DNA of 64,000 nt from Fodinicola feengrottensis (GTDB lineage: Bacteria > Actinomycetota > Actinomycetes > Mycobacteriales > HKI-0501), in the NCBI RefSeq assembly GCF_010993775.1, contig NZ_WOTO01000004.1, positions 62,001 through 126,000 of the forward strand. Reading direction: 5' to 3'. This document shows, piece after piece, positions 34,568 through 43,133 of the stretch (positions are counted from its first letter, which is position 1; every line of letters starts with the position of its first letter). Under the pieces are notes generated by a model, which saw nothing but the letters and a program-made list of their open reading frames with translations, made no database searches and was not told the origin of the DNA. The translations under genes were made by a program, and so were the position numbers.

Positions 34568-35371
34568 GATTCCTGACGGCAGGCACTCTAGTCTTGATAT
34601 TAATCAGTCACGCTTCGAATATTCACCGCCGTGATCCGCCACCGCAACCACCTCGCGTTGTCACAGGTGGCCAAGGAGCATTCGTCAATACTGACGAGCG
34701 CCTCCCAGGCCGACAAAATGACTCACACAGTCAAGCTGCCAGACAAAGCGGCAATAACGGAGCGACGACCCCCGCATATGTTTCGCCGTTTTGTCGGGTG
34801 ACGGATATTGGGGGGGAATCCGGAAGAGCAGAAGCGGCTGGACGTGAACTGTGGCGATCCAGCGACCGGTGGTCGGGGGCCTTTGATCAGCACTGCCGGG
34901 CTGGCGCAGGAAGTGGCGAACCAGCTGCCGATCCCCAGGCCGGACCTGCAGATCCGGCCCTTCACGACGTACGCCGACGGTATGAGGGGCGGCCTGACCG
35001 GCGCGCCGATGTGGCTGTGGATCGGTACGACGTGGAAGCCGCTCACCCAGCACACCACGCTCGGCCAGATCTGGGTCACTGTCGTGGCCACGCCAACAAA
35101 ATCCAGCTGGTCTTTCGGCGACGGCACGGCGATTTCCTGTCAGGGGAGAGGCACCCCGCTCACCGACCCGTCCCAGGGTCTACGCGGCTCGCCCACTTGC
35201 GGGCACACGTACAAATCGACCTCAGCGGCCTTCAAAATCACCGCGACCGTCACGTGGACCATCTCGTGGACCGGCTCCGGTAACACCGGCGGCATCTTGG
35301 ACCCGCTGAACCTCACCAACAACACGCTCTACACGGTCAAGCAGGCCCGTTCCCAACTTGTCGCCCCCTGA
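34561..35371 (+). CDS. Secreted protein with PKD-like domain
   Basis: About 269 residues. Hydrophobic N-terminus LRFLTAGTLVLILISHAS (signal peptide), then a low-complexity stretch, then a domain with FCRVTDIGGNPEEQKRLDV, a central GAPMWLWIGTTWKPLT, WSFGDGTAISC (PKD-like FGDG turn), PTCGHTYKSTS and a beta-rich end. This arrangement is common in actinomycete secreted proteins of unknown role. The frame breaks at the G7 run 34810-34816 (one G too many). ATG 34561 overlaps the lipoprotein stop, so the two are probably co-translated and may act together on the cell surface. Confidence 0.62.
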
Positions 35372-35398
35372 CATAAGCATGGAGAGTATGCTTATGTC
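35370..35398. promoter_or_regulatory. 11-bp inverted repeat upstream of the XRE regulator
   Basis: GACATAAGCAT (35370-35380) and ATGCTTATGTC (35388-35398) are perfect arms around GGAGAGT, 17 bases before the regulator ATG and overlapping the stop of the previous gene. Its size and position suit an autoregulatory operator. Confidence 0.6.
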
Positions 35399-35415
35399 TA
35401 TTGGAGGTGGCCGCC

Positions 35416-36249
35416 ATGACCGTCAACGAGCTCGGAGCCGCTCTCCGCGCCTGGCGTGACCGGCTGTCGCCGGCCGAGGCTGGACTCAAAGCAGAGCCAC
35501 GCCGGCGTACGCCCGGGCTGCGGCGCGACGAGGTCGCGCGGCTGGCCGGGATCTCCGTGGACTATGTCGTTCTGCTGGAGCAGGGACGCGCGGCGACGCC
35601 ATCGCCGCAGGTGTTGACCACGTTGGCGAGAGCACTTCGGTTGTCGGACCCGGAGCGGGCGCATCTGTTCCGGCTGGCCGGGCGAGCCCTGCCGGCCGCA
35701 CTCCCCAGCGTCCTGCCACCGTCCGTACGACGGCTCCTCGACCACATCGACGCAGCGGTCGCGGTTTTCAACGCGAGGTGGGATCCAATGGCCACCAACG
35801 CCGGCTGGACGGACCTGTTGGGGGATCCACTGGCTCGCGCTGAGCAGGAGCGCAACATCGCCTGGCGGCATTTCGCCGGCCTGCCGAGCAGAATCGTGCG
35901 GACCAGCAAAGAAGAATCCGGCTTCGAGGAAGCGCTGGTTGCCGATCTCCGACGCAGTTATGGAAAGTATCCACATGACCAGGAACTCGCGGCCCTGGTG
36001 GCACGACTCAACGACAGCAGCGAGAGATTCCAGGACCTGTGGAGGGCGCAGCGAGTCGCCGCGTATTACGGCGAGCGAAAGACGATCGGCATCGACGATT
36101 ACCACTGTGACATTCTGCCGATCGAGTTAGGTGACGTACGGGTCGTCATCTACACACCCGTGAAGGTGGTAAATGCTTTACCAGCCTCAGGGGGACTGCC
36201 AGTCGCGGATCTCGCGTTAGTACCGACAAGATCCCCACGCGAGTCATAG
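35416..36249 (+). CDS. XRE-family regulator with MmyB-like ligand domain
   Basis: 277 residues. An N-terminal helix-turn-helix (RRTPGLRRDEVARLAGISVDYVVLLEQGRA) is followed by an MmyB-type PAS-like domain (FNARWDPMATNAGWTDLLGD, NIAWRHFAG, ELAALVARLNDSSERFQDLW). This family often controls an adjacent enzyme and binds a fatty-acid-like or other small ligand. ATG 35416 follows GGAGG by 8 nt. The alpha/beta hydrolase starts 9 bases downstream and is probably co-transcribed. The frame is intact. Confidence 0.85.
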   Translation: MTVNELGAALRAWRDRLSPAEAGLKAEPRRRTPGLRRDEVARLAGISVDYVVLLEQGRAATPSPQVLTTLARALRLSDPERAHLFRLAGRALPAALPSVLPPSVRRLLDHIDAAVAVFNARWDPMATNAGWTDLLGDPLARAEQERNIAWRHFAGLPSRIVRTSKEESGFEEALVADLRRSYGKYPHDQELAALVARLNDSSERFQDLWRAQRVAAYYGERKTIGIDDYHCDILPIELGDVRVVIYTPVKVVNALPASGGLPVADLALVPTRSPRES

Positions 36250-36258
36250 GAGTCCACG

Positions 36259-37089
36259 ATGTCCGAGACCTTCGTTCTCGTTCCCGAATTCCGAGAAATC
36301 GACGGTTTGCGCATTCGCTACGCGGAAAGCGGCCGCGGCGCCAGCCGAACCTTCCTGCTCACCAACCCGTGGCCGGAAAGCCTTTACGCCTTCCATCCGA
36401 TCTGGAACCAGTTGGCGCAGGACGCCCATGTGGTGGCGATCGACCTGCCCGGCTTCGGCCAGTCCGAGCGACGCGCGGAGCTGTATTCACCGCAGGCGAT
36501 GGGTCGCTTCCTGATTTCCGTGGTCGACAGTTTTGGTCTTGTCAAGCCACATCTGGTCGGCCCTGATGTCGGTACGAGTGCGAGCCTTTTCGCCGAGCTG
36601 GCGCGGCCCGGCACGTTCGCGACGATCACGATCGGCAGCGGCGGCGCATCCGTACCACTGAATGTCACCGGAATTCTCAAAGACATCATCGAGGCGCCGG
36701 ACCTCGACGGCCTGCGAGCGCAGGATTCTCGGGCAATCCTGAGTCCCGCGCTCGACGCGATCGAGCCTCGGTTGCCGGCGGAGATTCGTGAGGACTACCT
36801 GCTCTCGTACGAGGGCGACGGGTTCGTCGAATCGTCCGCCTTCGTTCGGCGATACGCTGCCGAGCTGCCGATTCTGGCCAGCAAGCTATCCGAAATCAGC
36901 ACCCCGGTGCAGATCATCTCCGGCCGGAAAGACCCCGTTGTTCCGCCCGAGAACGGCGAATTCCTGGCCGCCAGACTGCCGAACGCGGTCGCACGGCTGG
37001 TCGACAGTGGTCATTTCGTCTGGGAGGAAGCATCGCAGGAGTACGGAAAACTGGTCACCAGTTGGGCCGACGAGCACCCCGCCGAATAG
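36259..37089 (+). CDS. Alpha/beta hydrolase with Asp nucleophile motif
   Basis: 276 residues, alpha/beta-hydrolase fold. NPWPESLYAFHPIW supplies the oxyanion-hole region. The nucleophile elbow is HLVGPDVGTSASLF, so the usual Ser of GxSxG is Asp, as in haloalkane dehalogenases and epoxide hydrolases. ISGRKDPVVPPE supplies the acid and LVDSGHFVWEE the catalytic His. Reaction predicted only to class: hydrolysis of an epoxide, ester or C-halogen bond. Follows the XRE regulator by 9 nt. The frame is intact. Confidence 0.8.
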   Translation: MSETFVLVPEFREIDGLRIRYAESGRGASRTFLLTNPWPESLYAFHPIWNQLAQDAHVVAIDLPGFGQSERRAELYSPQAMGRFLISVVDSFGLVKPHLVGPDVGTSASLFAELARPGTFATITIGSGGASVPLNVTGILKDIIEAPDLDGLRAQDSRAILSPALDAIEPRLPAEIREDYLLSYEGDGFVESSAFVRRYAAELPILASKLSEISTPVQIISGRKDPVVPPENGEFLAARLPNAVARLVDSGHFVWEEASQEYGKLVTSWADEHPAE

Positions 37090-37093
37090 CGGA

Positions 37094-37675
37094 TCAGTGG
37101 CCGGTGTCCAACCGGGCACCGGCGGCTCGCTGGGTCCGCTGTCTCGCCCGGGACGCTCGAAGATTCACCGCGTTGGCACAAATCCGCGCATTGTGCCACA
37201 CCGCGCTGTTGTTGCGCGACCGATCGTAGAACGCCACCTGACACGGATCGTTCCGGCAGATTTTGAGCCTTCGCCACGTATCCAACCGCTGCGCCACGAA
37301 AATCTCCAACAGCACAAGAGAAGCGACCCGCCGCCAACCCTCGCCACGCGGCTCCAGCGTCACCTCGCCGCCCGCTTCCATCCGGGCCGCGAGCGCCACT
37401 GAGCCAACAGCAGGTACGTCCGTGTTGTGCTCGAGGACCGCCCGTACGGTCGCCCGAAAATCCCGCAGCTTCGCGGCGTCGCCAGCCCGCAGAGCGATCC
37501 GCTCAGCCAGCGCGCCAGCCAGCCAGCGCTGCGCGTCTTCGTCCGTCGCCAACAGGTCCGCCGAAGACCCCGGCCGCACCGGCCGGGTGTTGAGCAACTC
37601 CTGCACGAACACCAGCCCGCGAGGCGCGTACCCCAGCCCATACCGATCGTTCGCCACCCACGTCACATCCACCAT
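37094..37675 (-). CDS. CGNR-type zinc finger protein
   Basis: About 193 residues. The N-terminal half (FVQELLNTRP, LRAGDAAKLRDFRATVRAVLE) is the ABATE-like stress-response domain. The C-terminal RLKICRNDPCQVAFYDRSRN, then AVWHNARICANAVNLRASRAR, is a CGNR zinc finger in which the third ligand is His (WH for WC) and the CGNR box reads CANA. Family members are presumed transcription factors. Start at ATG 37675; its stop end lies 5 bases from the alpha/beta hydrolase stop. The frame is intact. Confidence 0.78.
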   Translation of the reverse strand: MVDVTWVANDRYGLGYAPRGLVFVQELLNTRPVRPGSSADLLATDEDAQRWLAGALAERIALRAGDAAKLRDFRATVRAVLEHNTDVPAVGSVALAARMEAGGEVTLEPRGEGWRRVASLVLLEIFVAQRLDTWRRLKICRNDPCQVAFYDRSRNNSAVWHNARICANAVNLRASRARQRTQRAAGARLDTGH

Positions 37676-37724
37676 TGTACGCAAGCATGACACCTACGCC
37701 TCTGTCGCAAGCCGGCCGCACCAC

Positions 37725-37780
37725 GAACTCGACGTTTTCGTCCTCATCGTCGGCGTGTTGACTACCGGAACGTCGAGTTA
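37725..37780. repeat. Palindromic intergenic repeat, copy B
   Basis: AACTCGACGTT (37726-37736) and AACGTCGAGTT (37769-37779) form perfect 11-bp arms; the flanking bases and loop match copies A and C best in reverse orientation. It differs from them in standing between divergent genes (starts at 37675 and 37823). Confidence 0.72.
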
Positions 37781-37791
37781 GACTGCGGGCG

Positions 37792-37805
37792 AAACGATCA
37801 AACGG
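37792..37805. promoter_or_regulatory. AAACGATCAAACGG motif upstream of the hybrid regulator
   Basis: A 9-mer AAACGATCA here recurs, inverted, as TGATCGTTT at 38883-38891, just before the transporter gene. The two copies bracket the regulator gene and could be its operator half-sites. Confidence 0.35.
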
Positions 37806-37822
37806 ACATCGGGGCGGGCTGG

Positions 37823-38901
37823 ATGCGGGAAACGAGCGCGGTTAGGCGGCAGCGGATCCTCGCCGTGGTGTTCGCCCGGGGCGCGGTGAAGGTCAGCGAT
37901 CTGGCCGCTGAGCTGGGTGTTTCGATAGTTACCGTACGCCGGGACGTGGAGCAGCTGGCGCGGGCCGGCAAGCTGCGGCGCGGACACGGGGTGGCCCGCT
38001 CGCTCGCGCGACGACGGAGCCGGAAGCGCAAACGATCACGAACACCGACGGAGCGGTCGTCCTCGTGGTGCCCGAGCGGCACACCTACTTGTACGAGGCG
38101 GTGCATGGGGCGCGGACAGCGCTCGATGAGGCGGGCGTACGGGTCGCGTTGCACATCGCGCCACAGGTCCCGGCCGCCGAACGGCCCATCGTGGAGCGAG
38201 CGCTCGCCGGCGACGTACGGGGGCTGCTGATCGCGCCGCGCTGGCGGACCGCTGATCTCGAAGAAGCCGATTATGGCTGGTTAGCGGGCTTGCGCGTGCC
38301 GGCGGTGATCATGGAACGCCGGCCGCGGCCGGGCAGCGCATTACACGCGGTCGACTCGGTCTGCTCCGATCACTGGTACGGAATACACCTCGCGGTCGAC
38401 CACCTCGTCTCGCTCGGCCATCGGCGGATCGTGCTGGCCGCCCGCGACGACAGCCCGACCGCACGCGCATTGCGAACAGCGTTTGCGGAGATCGCGGCGG
38501 CGCATCCGGCAATCGACGGCTGGACAATCGTGCTGAGTTCTCCCAACGCCAGCCCCGATCCGGTCGACGGCCCGCTCCCGCCGCTCGCTGAAATCCTGGC
38601 CAAACACCAGGCCACCGGTGCGATTCTGCACGGCGACGTCGACGCGCTAATGCTTGTCCAGCAACTCGCCGACAGTGGCGTACGAGTGCCGCAGGACTGT
38701 TCGGTCGTGGCGTACGACGACGTGGTCGCCGCCCTCGGCAGCACCCCGCTGACCGCGATCGCGCCACCCAAAGCCGAGGTGGGACAGGTGGCGGCGGAAC
38801 TTCTGCTGCGCCGGCTGGACGGTAAGGTCGGCCGGCCGCAGCGACTGCAGCTCCTACCGGAACTCAAGGTCCGCGCCTCGACTGATCGTTTGACCGATTA
38901 G
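37823..38901 (+). CDS. Hybrid regulator: DeoR HTH plus LacI-type sensor
   Basis: About 358 residues. The N-terminus RRQRILAVVFARGAVKVSDL, then ELGVSIVTVRRDVEQLARAGKLRRGHGVA, is a DeoR-type winged helix. The rest (VVLVVPERHTYLYEAVHGA, DHWYGIHLAVDHLVSLGHRRIVLAA, CSVVAYDDVVAALGSTPLTAI) is a LacI-type periplasmic-binding-like sugar sensor. The frame breaks at 38004-38010, one CG too many, between the domains. It presumably represses the downstream transporter operon in the absence of its ligand. Start ATG 37823; ribosome site weak. Confidence 0.82.
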
Positions 38902-38975
38902 AACCCTCTTTTGATCGATCCCTTGACTCCAAACGCTCAGCCGATCAGGATTCGAGTGACCCGAGAGGAGCCTCG
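38883..38975 (+). promoter_or_regulatory. Promoter region of the sugar ABC operon
   Basis: TGATCGTTT (38883-38891) and a second TGATCGATC near 38912 are candidate regulator sites. TTGACT near 38923 followed by CAGGAT after 17 bases is a plausible -35/-10 pair. AGAGGAG lies before the binding-protein ATG at 38976. Confidence 0.4.
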
Positions 38976-40292
38976 ATGCCCGGTCGACTGACTCGCCGCT
39001 CCCTGCTGCTGACCGCGAGCCTCGCGCTCCCGCTCGCCGCGTGCGCACAGGCCGGCGGCACCGCTTCCCGGAGCGGCCCGACCAAAATCACCTTCTGGTC
39101 CGCGCTGCGCGGCAGCAAGCAGGTCGTCGACGCGTTCAACCGTACGCAGAACAAGATCCAGGTCGTCTTCCAGCAAATCCCGTCCGGCGACCAAGGGGGT
39201 TACGCGAAGCTCAGCAACGCGGCCCGCGCCGGCAACGCCCCCGATGTCGCCACCATCGAATATCCGCAGGTCCCCGGGTTCGCGATCGACGGCGTCGCCC
39301 GCGACCTCAGCTCGATGGTCAGCGACCGGCTGCGCGCGAAACTATTGCCGCAGGCGCTTGGGCTCACCACATTCGACAGCCGGATTTTCACTGTCCCCCT
39401 GGATGTCGAGCCGATGGTGATGCATTACCGGAAAGATCTCTTTGACCAGTACGGCCTGACAGTCCCGCGCACCTGGGACGAGTTCGAAACACTGGCGCGT
39501 ACGCTCAAAAGCAAGGCGCCGAACCGCCGATTGTACGTTTTTCCCACCGATGGCGCGCAACAGGTCGCCGCGTACGCGTGGCAGGCCGGCGCGCAGTGGT
39601 TCGGCACCAAAGGTGGCGCGTGGAACGTCTCACTCGCGGACGCGCCAACCCGCCGGATCGCGGCGTACTGGCAGCGGCTCATCGATGAACGCCTGGTTTT
39701 CACCAATGCCGGCACCGGCCGCCAGTTCGACGCTCAGGTCAGCCAGGGTTTGGTGCTCGTACGGCTGACCGGCGCCTGGGACGCGGGTGCCCAAATGAAA
39801 GCACACACGACACAGAAGGGTCGCTGGCGCGTCGCGCCTCTGCCGCAATGGGATCTCGCGCATCCCGCGCTCGGCACTCAGGGCGGTTCCACCTTCGCTG
39901 TCACCAAAAACAGCACGCATCCCGAGGCCGCGATGGAATTCATCGAATGGCAGGTATCGGATCCGGCCGCTTTACGGGCCCGGCTCACCAGCGGCGCCAG
40001 CAGCCAATATCCGGCGGTGCCCGGGCTGTTGGAGGTAGGCCGCGCGGCCTTCAACCGCTCGTACTACGGTGGCCAGGACATTTACCGGCTTTTCGATGAC
40101 GAGGCCCACAAAATCCGCGACGGCTGGATCTGGGGACCACGAATGTCCGCCACTCAACGGGTGATGCAGGACGGTTTGGCCCGGGCCGGCGCTGGCCAGG
40201 AAACGGTCATCGACGCGGTGCGTGCGGCGCAGAGCGGCACCATGCCCGACCTGCGAGCGCTTGGCCTGTCCACCACCGAATACAGCACTTGA
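38976..40292 (+). CDS. Sugar ABC transporter substrate-binding lipoprotein
   Basis: 438 residues, SBP family 1. Signal LTRRSLLLTASLALPLAAC with lipobox LAAC and a preceding twin Arg. Then TKITFWSALRGSKQVVDAFN, ARAGNAPDVATIEYPQVP, VPLDVEPMVMHYRKDLFDQYGL and TWDEFETLARTLK, all typical for oligosaccharide-binding proteins. It delivers its ligand to the two permeases that follow. No ATPase gene is present; in actinomycetes such systems often share MsiK. The frame is intact. Confidence 0.92.
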   Translation: MPGRLTRRSLLLTASLALPLAACAQAGGTASRSGPTKITFWSALRGSKQVVDAFNRTQNKIQVVFQQIPSGDQGGYAKLSNAARAGNAPDVATIEYPQVPGFAIDGVARDLSSMVSDRLRAKLLPQALGLTTFDSRIFTVPLDVEPMVMHYRKDLFDQYGLTVPRTWDEFETLARTLKSKAPNRRLYVFPTDGAQQVAAYAWQAGAQWFGTKGGAWNVSLADAPTRRIAAYWQRLIDERLVFTNAGTGRQFDAQVSQGLVLVRLTGAWDAGAQMKAHTTQKGRWRVAPLPQWDLAHPALGTQGGSTFAVTKNSTHPEAAMEFIEWQVSDPAALRARLTSGASSQYPAVPGLLEVGRAAFNRSYYGGQDIYRLFDDEAHKIRDGWIWGPRMSATQRVMQDGLARAGAGQETVIDAVRAAQSGTMPDLRALGLSTTEYST

Positions 40293-40308
40293 GGAGAGGG
40301 GTGGGCAG

Positions 40309-41285
40309 TTGACTACGACCGCGCACCGCCGGCCACCGCGCCGAGCACGGCCAGCCTGGTGGGTACGACTCGAAAGCACGCGACCAAGCGGCGCGGCGAA
40401 CGTTTCGCCCGCGGCGTTTTGATGGGTCCGTTCTTCGCGCTCTTCGTGGTTGTCTTCCTGATTCCGGTCGGGACAGCGCTGTGGCTGAGCTTCTTCGCCG
40501 AAGACCGGCCGGGCCTCGGCTTCGGGCCAGACCGGACAGTTTTCGTTGGCCTGCGCAGCTACTTCGCGGTGCTCAGCGACCCGACCTTTCTCAGCAGCCT
40601 CGGCACTGTCGTTTCCTACTGCCTTCTCTACATTCCGCTGATGGTGGTCGGTGCGCTGGCGCTGGCCCTGCTGTTGGACTCCGGTGTCGTACGTCTGCGG
40701 GCCTGGGCCCAGCTCGGACTCTTCATGCCGCACGCGGTGCCTGGCATCATCGCCGCCATCATTTGGCTCTATCTCTACACACCCGGCCTCAGCCCGGTCG
40801 TCGATCTGCTTGGCAAGGCGAACATCACCGTCGACTTTCTGGGCGTACACACGGTGTTACCAGCGATCGTGAACATCTCGCTGTGGAGCAACCTCGGCTA
40901 TAACATGGTGATTTTCTATGCCGCCCTGCAAGCCGTCCCACGTGAAGTGATCGAGGCGTCCGTTGTCGACGGTGCCGGTCCGATGCGCACGGCGCTCTCG
41001 GTCAAGGCGCCGTTGGTACGCTCCGCGATCGTCACGGTCGCGATGTTCACCTTGATCTGGGCCCTTCAACTTTTCACCGAGCCGGTCCTGCTCAGCCAGT
41101 CGACTCCGATGATCAGCGCGCGTTTCTCCCCCAGCATGTACATTTTCGACGCTGCCTTCACCCGCAACAACTACGGTCTGGCAGCGGCCGCGTCGGTGAT
41201 CCTGCTGATCTGCACCATCGCGCTGTCGTACGGCATCACCCGCTGGTCCAACCGCACCGACCGCCGGCAGGAGATTGCCCGATGA
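40309..41285 (+). CDS. Sugar ABC transporter permease (MalF type)
   Basis: About 325 residues, six helices, starting GVLMGPFFALFVVVFLIPVGTALWLSFF. The EAA loop is EVIEASVVDGAGPMRTALSVKAPL. A strong GAGGAGAGG precedes a TTG at 40309; reading from it requires removing one GC near 40321-40324, which gives a usual disordered N-terminus (MTTTAPPATAPSTAS). Without that repair the start is GTG 40359. The stop overlaps the next gene as ATGA. Confidence 0.88.
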
Positions 41286-42139
41286 CTACGGCCGTTTTTT
41301 GCGTCCCCGTCTGCTCGGTCGAGTCACCGTCAACCTCGTTGTCGGCATCGCCGTTCTCTACACGCTGTTGCCTGCGTTGTGGCTGGTTCTGGCCGCGTCA
41401 AAGAACAGCGACGCACTGTTCGGCAGTGACGTGCTGTCGTTCGGCAATTTCTCCTTCGTCAAGAACCTGACCGATCTTTTCGCCATGGACAGCGGGATCT
41501 ACGGCCGCTGGTTACGTCAACAGCCTGCTCTACGCAGTGGTCGGCGCTGCGATCAGTTCGATGGTGAGTGTCGCGTGCGGCTATGCCTTCGACAAATACC
41601 AGTTCCGGCACAAGGAAAAACTCTTCGGGCTGGTGCTCGCCGCGGTGATGGTGCCGCAGACGGTGCTGGCACTTCCGCTCTATCTGATGGCGTCCACTGT
41701 GGGGCTGGTCAACACCTTCTGGGCGGTGTTCATTCCGGTACTCTTCAATCCGTTTGGCGTCTATCTGGGCCGGATTTTCAGCCAGGGCTATGTGCCGGAC
41801 GAGGTGCTGGAGGCGGCCAGGGTGGACGGCGCCGGCGAGCTGACTCGATATATCAGAGTCGCGCTGAGGATGCTGGGGCCTGGCGTGGTCACGATCTTTC
41901 TCTTCCAGCTCACCGCGATCTGGAACAACTTCTTCCTGCCCATGATGATGCTGTCGGACCAGAAGCTCTACCCGGTCAGTCTCGGGCTCTACACCTGGAA
42001 CAGTTCGGCGACTGTGACGCCTGACTACTATCCGGTGGTGATCATGGGATCATTGCTCGCCGTCCTGCCGCTGGTTATCGCCTTTCTTCTCCTGCAACGA
42101 TTCTGGCGATCCGGACTCACGGCGGGAGCGGTCAAATAG
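41282..42139 (+). CDS. Sugar ABC transporter permease (MalG type)
   Basis: About 285 residues. After the start it reads RPRLLGRVTVNLVVGIAVLYTLLPALWLVLAASK, then AISSMVSVACGYAFDKYQFR, and the EAA loop EVLEAARVDGAGELTRYIRVALRML. Two breaks: the T6 run at 41295-41300 (one T short, or two extra) and 41512-41513 (one T extra before YVNSLLYAVVGA). ATG 41282 overlaps the MalF-type gene. Together with its partner it forms the import channel. Confidence 0.88.
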
Positions 42140-42165
42140 CCACCATCCCACGCGCTGCTTTCGCG

Positions 42166-43133
42166 ATGGCGCAGAACGCGGCCGACGCCGTGCTGGACGA
42201 CCGGGCTCTCGCCGCCTTCGACAAAGTCTGTGACCTCCAGCTCCCAGTCATAGACGATTTTCGCGGTGCTCGCCTGCAGGACCTGGAAATCCTTATCACC
42301 GGCTGGGGGTGCCCACCGATCGACGAGGCTGTGCTGGACGCTGCCCCAAAACTACGAGCAGTCGTGCACACGGCCGGGTCCGTACGAGCGCACATCACCC
42401 AAGCCTGTTGGGATCGCGGCATCGAGGTCTCATCGGCGGCCGCGGCAAATGCGGTGCCAGTCGCGGAATACACGGTCGCCATGATTCTCCTGAGCGGCAA
42501 ACGTGCGCTGGAACGTGCGCGCGACTACAAGACCGTCCGGCGACGCGAAGAATGGTTGAGTACGCCACGGACCATCGGCAACTTCGGCCGTACGATCGGC
42601 ATTCTGTCCGCTTCGCTGATCGGCCGACGCGTCATCGAATTACTGCGCCCGTACGATCTGAACCTCCTTCTGCACGATCCGTACGTTCTCGAAGGGGAAA
42701 TCGACGTTCCACTGGTCAGCATCGAAGAACTGTTCGAGCGCAGCGATCTCGTCAGCGTCCACACTCCCCTGCTCTCGACGACCCATGGCCTGGTCAGCCG
42801 CGAGTTGATTGGCATGATGCGACCGGACGCGGTGCTCCTCAACACCGCCCGCGGTGCGGTCGTTGATCAGGACGCGCTCGCCGAGGCGGCTCGGCGGGGG
42901 GGACGTACGAGCCATCCTGGATGTCACCGATCCCGAAGTCCTGCCGCCGGAACATCCTTTGTGGGATTGCGAAAACGTGCTGATCACGCCGCATCTCGCC
43001 GGCTCCCAGGGAAACGAGTGGGACCGGCTGGCGCCGGCCTCGCGCGCCGCCGGCCGCCGAGATCGAGCGCTGGGCCACCGGGTCCGGCTTCGCTTATCCA
43101 GTGAAACGCGAAAGGTTGGATCTGCTCGCATGA
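42166..43133 (+). CDS. D-isomer-specific 2-hydroxyacid dehydrogenase
   Basis: About 322 residues; NAD(P)-dependent interconversion of 2-keto acids and D-2-hydroxy acids. Seen: AVVHTAGSVRAHIT, AVPVAEYTVAMILLSGKRA, nucleotide motif GRTIGILSASLIGRRVIEL, LLNTARGAVVDQDAL (catalytic Arg), DVTDPEVLPPEHPLW (Glu) and NVLITPHLAGSQGNEWDRL (His). Breaks at the G7 run 42896-42902 (one extra) and near 43048; afterwards it ends FAYPVKRERLDLLA and overlaps DUF2264 as ATGA. The start is uncertain: similarity seems to begin slightly upstream of ATG 42166 (ATIPRAAFAMAQN). Confidence 0.85.

Noticed and set aside
34808..35371. Separate gene starting with TTG at 34808
   Set aside because: It is the downstream part of the secreted protein, split by one extra G in the G7 run; the joined frame gives a signal peptide and a continuous domain.
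33969..37675. Genomic island or prophage around the lower-GC patch
   Set aside because: No integrase, transposase, attachment repeats or tRNA nearby; only composition supports transfer of the two surface-protein genes.
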